A DNA stretch of 15,599 nucleotides from Actinomortierella ambigua (lineage: Eukaryota > Mortierellomycota > Mortierellomycetes > Mortierellales > Mortierellaceae). Below the pieces are notes generated by a model, which was not told where the DNA came from, did no database searches, and saw nothing but the letters and a program-made list of their open reading frames with translations. The position numbers were made by a program, and so were the translations under genes. The DNA lies in NCBI GenBank assembly GCA_016098155.1, contig JAAAJB010000725.1, forward strand, positions 1-15,599, read 5' to 3'. Of the stretch, positions 8,389 through 15,599 are shown one piece after another. Position 1 is the first letter of the stretch; every line of letters starts with the position of its first letter.

Positions 8389-11042
8389 ATGTCAGCCGTG
8401 TCGAATCATGTTCAACATGTAAGATGCCTCCCATGCAGCCCTCCATCCAACAGCCATCCTTGTTCGCTGCTATCTAACTTTGTATTGTACCACTCTTTCG
8501 GCTTGTGCTCCCTGACCTTCAGCTGGCAGTCCTCGCCGGACAACAAAATGCCACAGACGATCTGCTTGGTGCCCTGTCAGACCATCGTTGGAAAGACGAC
8601 CGATTGTTCCTGGCACAGATGCTCCAGCACCCCGATCTGATCGTAAGCCCATGCCAGTTGATTTTGGGGCTATGAGAGCCGCTGGATCAATGGCTGACCT
8701 ACGTATTCACTCACCGAACGAACCATCGTCCTTCTGCGAATTTCAATGTACAGATGAACCTATGTAGCTCGCAGGACATGCTCGTCAGGTTCAGCCTCCA
8801 GCGGCTGGTGAGCTCGATGCTGTGCATGGTGGCGCCCAAAGGCGATCGTGGTCACAACCTCTTCGCGCTTCAGGTAGCCTTGCTGGACAAGATCGTTGCC
8901 ACTCTTTTATCGACCCACCACAACACAGACACCACAGTAACCGTGGACACGCGCCAATTGCTACTAGAGATCTGTCACTGGGTCCTCAAGGATGCGCGCA
9001 AGTATCTCAAGGCTATGCAGATTTCAGGAGGCCAGCATGAGAGTACCCAATTCAAGCACGTTGGACTCATTCTCCAGGAGCGCATGCAGGTCGCTTCAAA
9101 CACGACTGGGACCGCAGCATCGCCTGCGTCCTCAGTGGCTTCGTGCGTTGCGCACTGGCTCCAATGCCCTATGCTTTGCTACCCAACTTTGGTGTTCTTA
9201 ATCGACATTGAAAAGAACGCCCGGATGCTTCATACTTTGTTGTTCCAACCGAGTGGCTTGATCCATCAATCATGCTTGACTTCACAGTGCATGGACCAAG
9301 TACGAAATGTACCCTCCAGGTTTTCACAAATTAACGAGAGCTCTCCAGTCATCTAAACAATCGCTGTCACTAACTCTGAGAATCATAAAATTATTTTGTA
9401 GCTCCTGGATCTCTCAAAGTTCAAGCCAACAAGCCTTCGCAGGGTCCTTCAGCTACTCTTTATTCACCTTCGGCCACCGCCCTCGCCTGACGAGGAATCT
9501 ACAGCCTCTCAACAGGAGCAGGACTACAAAGCTCAAGGTGTCAACAAAGATCATTGGACGAGTCCACAGGAAAATGTCAAGATTCTACAATCGCTGGTCC
9601 CTTATGCAGCCAGGCTGAGGCAGATTCTGGCCTCTCCAGAATCCAAGCAGTTTCTACGACAGACAATGTCCAATATCCACGCTCCCAATACCACCCATTT
9701 CGTCGCTATGCAGAGTTTGTCGGCAGTGTCCCAGCGCCATCACCTCGACCCACACTGGTATTTTGCACAGTGTGCGCTTCAGGATCCAGAGACCTTACGA
9801 GGGCTCATCCGTGTCTTTTCCCAGGTGGCGTTGAATGGTCTCCGTGGCCTGCTATTCTCGACCTCCCCTGACGTATTACCAGCAACAACATGGCCCCACA
9901 GCCAAAAGGTGTGGGCACAAGTGTTTGATTCGTGGATCGAACACATCGCCGATTTTTTCTGGCATGGCGACTGGATAGCTGCAAGTCAGACGCTTCTCAA
10001 CCCCCATCGTTTTCAAGACGATGATTGGAGCGACTACAATGAAGGCAACGACAATATCTTTAGTATCAGCAACAACAACAACAGCAGCAGCAGCAGTGAA
10101 AGCACCTCCCATATAGACGCGGGGCAGTTGTTTTGGAAGACCGCCTTCCATCTCTTTGGTGAGGATGACGCTGATGTGGCATGGTTACTGCACACCACAC
10201 TGGATCTCACACGCAAGCTCGAGGCTATCGTGCGACAGCTCCGCTCCACGACCACAACACCGCGCTATCTTCGTGTCTCCAACATGACCCAGTCCCGCCT
10301 CATCGAGCTTCTCCTCTTCTTTCGAGAAGGAGAGTCCCTTGTTACTGCCCCAGCAGACGCGCCATTCTCCACCTCCACCACCTCCACCACCACTACCAGT
10401 AGCCGCCATGTCTTTTGGGGAATCCACTCTTTAGACGGATTCTTCTTCTTTCTGCAGACCATCGGTCACGACCCACAGACAGTCGTCGATCTGCTCCTGT
10501 CGGTAGACCACCAAGAGCTCGGAGGCTTTCTGGCCGTCACCGTGTCCCTGTTGCGCCATTATACGTCGTTGTCGCCATCCCCGTCCCTAAAAGACCTTTC
10601 CAATCGTGAGCGTTTGCTCGATCGATGGCAACGCATGACTCTTGGTACCAAGCCTTGGCTATACGATGGCCACGATGAGGAAGACGAAGAGGCGTACCAT
10701 GAGAAAGAGTATGTTAACAACAAGGACGGCATCAAGTCCCGAATTGGACATCCCACTGGCGCCACCACTGCCGCTGCTAGACAGCTGCCCATGGTCGGTG
10801 ACCAGGACCTGGAACCACACGGCGCCGACGCAGAGGCAGAGGACGAAGGAGAGGGAGAGGATGATCACTCGATGATGACGACTCTTGCTCGGGCTCACTT
10901 TTGCCTTCACGAGGTCCTGACCAAGTTACAGGCGTTAGCTCGGCAAGACCTGCTTCCTTTCAACCCACGGACCCTCATCTGTGTTCTAAAAGAGTTTACT
11001 GATATGATGGACACGTTTCTCACATCACTGACAGAACAATAA
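8389..11042 (+). CDS. Lines homologue (LINS1-like), helical protein
   Basis: Four exons: 8389-8418 (10 codons), 8523-8642, 8754-9299, 9402-11042 (TAA at end). The introns (104, 111, 102 nt) have GTAAGA, GTAAGC and GTACGA donors, AG acceptors and CTAAC or CTGAC branch points; every junction is phase 0. The product is 778 residues. The N-terminal part is Leu-rich and probably helical repeats ('LFLAQMLQHPDLI', 'SSQDMLVRFSLQRLVSSML'). Near residues 582-599 is 'FLQTIGHDPQTVVDLLLS', followed by a helix 'FLAVTVSLLRHY'; near 749-754 is LLPFNP within a final helical segment. These match my recollection of Lines proteins, which share a 'G-x-D-x-x-x-L-x-D-x-L-x-S' motif and a C-terminal 'LFPYNP..LL' motif. 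Drosophila Lines modulates segment-polarity signalling and human LINS1 is linked to cognition; the biochemical role is unclear. Low-complexity stretches: Asn/Ser run (456-464), Ser/Thr run (about 556-566), acidic region (655-720). Exon structure is stronger than the family call; the 10-codon first exon is the least certain part. Confidence 0.72.
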
Positions 11043-11438
11043 AAAAAAAGAGGAGGGAGGGGGACGGCGTAGTAAGGCTATGGTACATGTTTTTTTTTTT
11101 TTGACAGGGCCAATGTCACTACTTCGGCGCTACTACTTCTCCTACTACTACTACACTACTGCTAGGTAGCTGCGCTTGATCTATAAGCTACAGTGATTAG
11201 AATATAAGTATGATTGACAAAAAAATAAAGAGTGTGCAGGTCAACCCAAAAGCGGTGACAATCGTGTAAGGCGGTAGGTAGGGCACGCTACAGTCGCAAG
11301 AGAGGGGAGAGGGAGGGGTAGCGGTCAAGAACCAAAAAAAAATAAAAAAAAGCATAATTGAGGAGACAGAGAAAGGTCTTCATTCCCTACACTGGCGGAA
11401 GGGAGGAGGGAGGGGGGGTGGACAAGCAGCCGATGCAG
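11043..11438. other. 396-bp convergent intergenic region with poly(A) signals
   Basis: This lies between the stops of the Lines-like (+) and GATA (-) genes. Plus-strand AATAAA occurs at 11038-11043 (overlapping the Lines-like stop), 11224-11229 and 11341-11346; the second is the best placed. It also holds a T13 run (11090-11102), a CTA trinucleotide stretch (about 11143-11165) and G/A-rich tracts. No minus-strand AATAAA for the GATA gene and no coding region were seen. Confidence 0.6.
11224..11229 (+). terminator. AATAAA poly(A) signal, Lines-like gene
   Basis: An exact AATAAA lies 182 nt after the stop codon and is followed by a TG-containing stretch. It is the most plausible of three plus-strand copies in this gap. 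Confidence 0.5.
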
Positions 11439-14400
11439 TTAAATATTGCCTTCTTGAGCCGCTGGAGCATGAATGACAAGTCGCTCAACCAAAGTTTCAG
11501 TCTTGTCTCCAATCACGTTGACGACGACAGGTGCGTCCTCGATTATATCGGCCGGCACCATCGGACCATTAAACACGCGGCGCGACACAAATGACAGATT
11601 GGGAATCGCTGGAAGACGATTGGCAGGTGGGTCGCTCGTAACTGGCTTACCCTTCGCCGCGGCCTCGTTGCTAGCCAAAAGGGTTGCCTTCTTCGCTTCT
11701 ACGCTGTCAGCAGCGACAGCAATCGTCGCTGGCCTGCTGGAACTAGAGCCTGGCCTCTTTATGCATCGAACAAGGTCTGGCAAAGGCATATCGTCGTCGT
11801 CGTCCTCATCCATATCACCCACTGAAAGGCCATGATCGTACTGTAAAAGCAGCATGGGTTTTCGCTCTTGAGGCCTCATGATGAGACGCCTCCTTTGAGT
11901 TGCTCGCGGCGGTGATTGGGCACGAAAGGGCGGCTGGCCCCTCTTTGCTCTATCACCACTGTCCTCGCGATCAGGTTCATCTCCCGAGTCAAACGACGGG
12001 TCGCGTTCGCGCTTCGACGTTTGCGTCGCAGATGGCGGTCGTACCGGCTTCATCGAAGGAGCTGACATCGTCACCATGGCTTCAGAGACTATTTCGTTGT
12101 CGGACGCAAAAGGTAACGCGGGGGATGAGAGCGAGTCATCACTACTGTTCAATCGACGATCTCTTCTTTCATCCGGCGCCTGAGACGACGCTGACGAGAC
12201 AGGACCGACCAGCGTTGGTACTGTCACGGATGGAACAGCGTTGGTAGAGGCTGCTGCTTTGGCAGCGGCTTCGGCCTTGGTCTTGGCAGCGCGATCTCGC
12301 GACATCTTCCCCCAGACTATACGAGAGGAAGCAGCAACGGTTGCCATTAGCGTAATGAACCATAAGCGGATTGTCAAACAAACCAAATTTTGCGCCCTCC
12401 CCTCCCCCCCCCTCTCCGGGACACACGGCAAAACAGTACATACTTAGTCCGCATGCATTGCACAGTGTTCTTGGACCTGGATCACGCAAAGCGTGGAGGA
12501 AAAGGAATGAGAAAAGGTGAGAAGTTTGCTACAATTGTCTCCGAGGCGTAATGACTTACTTAAGAAATACTTGCCTAGGGGGCCCTTCCGCCACTCCGGG
12601 GTCTTGACAATATTGCAAGCAGTACATCGGAGCTGCTGTGGGGTAGAAGTAGGCTACAAGGGGGGGCAGTAGTTGAGATGAGATCAGTCCCGATTCGATT
12701 CCATCTCGCTGTAGTGGACAGCGTCGCATTGTGACCCCTCAAGCGGTTATGCCTTCAAAAATCTCTTCTTTTACCTGATGAGGCTCGCTGGCAAAATCAC
12801 ATCCCACCCGACACCCCTGAGATTCGGGAAAACATAAAGCAAACATTAGATGTTGGAGACAATCGTAATTATGCATCAGGCACCACTTCGATAACTGATT
12901 ACGAAAGGCAAGAGAGCTAAGAACGAAAATCTTACAGTGAACACTTTGCTCAGGATTTCGGAGGAGTACAGGAACTCGTCTAGCATCTCTGGCTTGCCAC
13001 GGACCAAGCATTCCCGTATAACGAGAGCATAGTCGTAAATCTAAAGAAGTGAAAAGAAATATCAGGAAAGGCAAAAGGGAAAACCATGAAACACAATGTG
13101 GTGTCGTTTTAGTCGATGGTGTCTAATGCAGGAGTAAAGTTGAAGGAAGAGGAAAGGGGTAGAGAGAAAGAAAGAGAGAGAGAGCGAACAAACTGGATAA
13201 CGTTTACACTGTCCGACTGCTTCTTCCGCCTCACCCCCTTCCCGATGGAGCCGATCGGAATGATAGAGACAAAAGGGAAGTAAGGAGAGGAGGGAAAGAG
13301 GGAAAGGGAAGGAGAGAGGATAGAAAGCGATACACACTGGTCGATTACTTACCAATTTGTAGTTGATGGGTGCCAATTCATAGACAGGATCTGTACTCCC
13401 TTGGGCATTCGGCGCACCGTTGGGAGTGCGGGCCGTCTCTGTAGACATTGGAAAGGGATGCGACGATCGGTGCGGCCCGCAAGGGGCTGATGGAGGGCGA
13501 GGTGCCAATGTCAGTGGATAGATGGTTCGATCGCGGGGATTGTTTCGCTGCTCTCCAGGAGCTGATGCCCCTGTTCCTGTTGCTGAACGACCTAGAGCAG
13601 AGGAAGAGGAAGGAAGGCCATGCAGCTGATGCTGCTGTCGCCGTTGCGGTTGCGGTTGCTGTTGCGGTTGCGATTGCGATTGCTGTTGCTGTTGTGGTTG
13701 CTGCTGCTGCTGCATCAAAATTTCAGATAGCGCGACTGGCCCCAGGGGAGTACCAAAAGGCTGGTGCTGGTGGTCTGTGTAGTAAGGGGAGATGCGCGAA
13801 TCATGATGGTTGGTGGTTCGCTGACCTGAGGGAAAATCAGGCTCAGGCCCATGTGCAGACGAAGGTTCTGTTGCATCATGTTGTGTGTGGTGTTGCAGGG
13901 ACGTTTGATGATGGTGGTTGCGGTACTTGTGGTGGTACTCCGAGTTTCCGTCAGCAAGGTGAGCCTCCCCCTGCGACTCGTTGAGAGATCGAAGGTGAGA
14001 GTGATAGGCCTGCCAGGCGCCGGGACCCTTCGCATATGCGTCATGATAACGTCGCTCACGCACACCAGGCGAGAGATCCGATGGCGGTAGTGGCAGAGGC
14101 GGGCGCTCGTAATAGTCCTCGAGGAACCGCACAGGTCGCCGGGGATAGCTGCCGAAACGATGAGGATCATCTTGCCCAGGCTGATCATCAAAGTCAACTG
14201 GGTCAGGAAAGTATGAAACTGGGTGCCGGTCATGAAGCGCGGAAGGTTGAGATATGTGTGGACGTTGCGCATCATGCTGATGCTGACTTGCAGAGACAGA
14301 GTCAGACCTCGACACAGAGCGTGGAGGCCATCTGTCACTGCTACCTGACGGCCGGACTCTATCTCGCCCATCAACCTCATGCACTTCCCTCGGCGCAGAG

Positions 14401-15044
14401 GTCACTGCCATCACCCTTCGGTCTGGCAGGCGTGGCAAATACTTCAGATTGGCTTGAAGGTGGCTGTACAGGTACCGTGATTCAACGCAGTCAGGCGCAA
14501 GCGACTGGTTGATGCGACGATCATGGCCATTGAAGATTTGGCTGGTTCCAGGGCTGTAGTTGTAGTATGAAGTCGATGTCTGCGTCACATCGAGGTTCGG
14601 TAGGGCAATTGATTTGCTGCTGGTATATATCACCTCCATATCCTCTTCATTGTCGACACCACGCGCTGAGTTGTGATCAGAAACTGCTGGGTTAGGGGGC
14701 CTGGACAAAGCATGGGAGGCTGATGTTGATGGATTGGGACATGGAAAGGGATGCGAGTATGAGGCGTGAGGGCGATGAGGTCGGACCAATGAAGACGAGG
14801 AGGAGGAGGAGGAGGAGGGGAGAGTCGAGTAATGGGCAGCAGGTAGGGAAGACGAAGGATGAAGAAGAGGGGGTGCAGCGGGTGCAATTGAACGCTGTGG
14901 AGGTTGCTGTTGGCGACGGTTGTCATTCCCATTGTCAAGTTGAAAGGTAGAAATGGGCGACAAATGCTCGGACGACCGACTCGTCGAATTCGACCGCTTG
15001 AGCGAGCCCGACAATGCTGTCCAGGCTGGGGGATTAGATGTCAT
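11439..15044 (-). CDS. GATA-type zinc-finger transcription factor (CX2CX18CX2C)
   Basis: Six minus-strand exons: 15044-13353, 13040-12936, 12816-12775, 12635-12575, 12476-12444, 12316-11439 (TAA 11441-11439); phases close to 936 residues. The finger spans about 617-642: CTAC (C617, C620), 'KTPEWRKGPLGPRTL', CNAC (C639, C642), then 'GLIWGKMSRDR', the basic tail. The 18-residue loop and TPEWRKGP motif resemble plant-type and White collar-2 fingers rather than AreA (17-residue loop). Such proteins bind GATA sites in nuclear DNA. The N-terminal 560 residues look disordered: Ser run (about 75-84), His/Arg-rich parts and a Gln/Pro tract (about 444-472). Residues 550-599, including 'YDYALVIRECLVRGKPEMLD', look helical and ordered. 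The C-terminus has an acidic DEDDDDD patch, possibly activating. I see no PAS domain, so it is not a standard WC-2. The ATG at 15044 is the first in its frame; the open frame upstream encodes only the translated pyrimidine-rich leader. Confidence 0.93.
12444..12476 (-). other. 33-nt micro-exon carrying the second Cys pair of the GATA finger
   Basis: The exon encodes PRTLCNACGL flanked by split codons (phase 1 on both sides). Its skipping would keep the frame but remove C639 and C642, destroying zinc binding. It is bounded by a GC-AG intron upstream and a GTATGT donor downstream. Confidence 0.88.
12477..12574 (-). other. GC-AG intron inside the GATA zinc finger
   Basis: The donor reads CTAG|GCAAGT and the acceptor CCAG|GTCC on the minus strand. 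No GT donor nearby gives the right frame, whereas this join restores the invariant GPLGPRTLCNAC sequence. AG|GCAAGT is the known strong consensus for GC donors. The 98-nt intron splits the finger loop at Gly634. Confidence 0.88.
13632..13715. repeat. Imperfect CAA/CAG-type repeat encoding Gln/Pro tract
   Basis: On the plus strand it is built of GTTGCG, GTTGCT and CTG units. On the coding (minus) strand it yields a Q-rich segment with interspersed P and S around residues 444-472 of the GATA protein. It is likely variable between strains. Confidence 0.9.
14794..14820. repeat. GAG/AGG triplet repeat encoding poly-Ser
   Basis: Repeated GAGGAG units on the plus strand read as TCC/TCT codons on the minus strand. 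They give a run of about nine serines near residues 75-84 of the GATA protein. Confidence 0.9.
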
Positions 15045-15061
15045 TGCTGTGGAGTAGCCAT
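15041..15061 (-). promoter_or_regulatory. Six-codon upstream ORF overlapping the GATA start codon
   Basis: ATG at 15061 opens a short frame (MATPQQ) whose TGA (15043-15041) overlaps the main ATG (15044-15042) as ATGA. Ribosomes that translate it would stop exactly at the main start, an arrangement that could allow termination-reinitiation or repression. Two further short upstream ORFs start at 15337 (6 codons) and 15476 (9 codons), if transcription begins far enough upstream. Function is inferred from layout only. Confidence 0.5.
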
Positions 15062-15559
15062 TCGGCAGAGGTGTGAGCAGAGAGGTATATGTGTGTGAAA
15101 TAGAAAAGAGGAAGAAAAAAAATAAAGTTGCCAAAGAGAGAGAGATAGAGAGTGAGAGAAAAGATAGAATAGAAGCAGAGGTTGAGAGGAGAGGAGAGGA
15201 CAGGCGGGAGAAAAAAAAAGTGAAGGGGGGGGGGGCAAGAAGAGTAGTGGACAAAGTGGATGTCCCAAGGGCTAGCAGGTAGGAGACTGTGAGGGTACTG
15301 ACAAGGAGGCAAGATGTTACTGAAATCCCCAGGCCATGAGTGAGCGAGCGAGTTGTGTGCAGCTAGGCTAGGAACGGCAGTCCAGACACTGAGGAGGACG
15401 AGGAAGAAGAGGGGCAGGGCAGCAGGCGAGATCGGGATGAGTGTCCTCACACAATCTCGCCAACAGGGGGGGGCATCTCTCTCACTTTTTCTCACTATAT
15501 CCCCTCCTCGTTCTATCTTTCTCCTTCTCTTTCTCGCTCGCTCGCTTTCTCTCTCTCTC

Positions 15560-15599
<40 letters not shown>
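15045..15599 (-). promoter_or_regulatory. Pyrimidine-rich leader and promoter region of the GATA gene
   Basis: On the minus strand this stretch is strongly C/T-rich from about 15250 to 15080 (CTCTCT, TTTTTTTT, CCCCCCCCCC tracts). Pyrimidine-rich stretches upstream of fungal start sites are common. No conserved coding sequence was found; the open frames here translate to low-complexity Leu/Ser/Phe. The transcription start cannot be placed. Confidence 0.5.
15547..15599. repeat. (CT)n microsatellite at the window end
   Basis: A nearly pure CT run continues to the last base and probably beyond, preceded by CGCT units (about 15534-15546). Such a run may be an assembly break point. Confidence 0.95.

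Noticed and set aside
13448..13984. Plus-strand open frame with Val-Ala repeats
   Set aside because: It is the reverse complement of the Gln/Pro repeat in the GATA exon. The repetitive VAVA sequence is a strand shadow.
11439..15044. White collar-2 photoreceptor partner
   Set aside because: The finger class fits, but I see no PAS domain in the other 900 residues, so only a GATA-factor call is supported.
15045..15254. N-terminal hydrophobic extension of the GATA protein (signal- or TM-like Leu/Ser/Phe sequence)
   Set aside because: The frame is open but begins without ATG; the first ATG is at 15044. The hydrophobic residues come from translating a CT-rich leader.

Overview
This window looks like nuclear DNA from an early-diverging filamentous fungus. 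The inference rests on genes split by many short spliceosomal introns (56-312 nt, mostly 100-140 nt, with CTAAC/CTAAT-like branch points), roughly balanced base composition, long poly-T/poly-A and CT/GA microsatellites, and Gln/Ser/Asn-rich low-complexity proteins. The mix of animal-like families (TBC1D8/9-type RabGAP with EF-hands, a Lines-like protein, an AFG2/SPATA5-type ATPase) and a GATA finger of the CX2CX18CX2C class suggests Mucoromycota/Mortierellomycota. I cannot name the species. No bacterial, viral, transposon, tRNA, rRNA or CRISPR feature was seen.

Layout: (1) 1-1992 (+), the 3' part of a tandem AAA ATPase gene, 4 exons visible. (2) 2014-2821 (-), a two-exon gene for a small Gag1-like clamp (DUF4050) protein, convergent with gene 1 and only 21 bp from it. 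(3) 2992-7861 (-), an eight-exon gene for a 1289-residue GRAM-GRAM-TBC-EF-hand Rab GTPase-activating protein. (4) 8389-11042 (+), a four-exon gene for a 778-residue protein that I match to the Lines/LINS1 family. It diverges from gene 3 across a 527-bp shared upstream region. (5) 11439-15044 (-), a six-exon gene for a 936-residue GATA zinc-finger protein, convergent with gene 4. The last ~550 bp hold its pyrimidine-rich leader with short upstream ORFs. The window ends inside a CT microsatellite.

All exon models were built by hand from splice signals, reading phase and family motifs. Phases close exactly in every gene. The genes do not form an obvious pathway: ATPase/ribosome-biogenesis type, RabGAP/membrane traffic, transcription factor and two poorly known proteins. 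I did not find a clearly new multi-gene system. The most unusual points are the GATA finger assembled from three exons across a GC-AG intron, a 6-codon upstream ORF whose stop overlaps the GATA start codon, an AAA ATPase whose first ATPase domain has lost key residues, and a Lines-like protein in a fungus.
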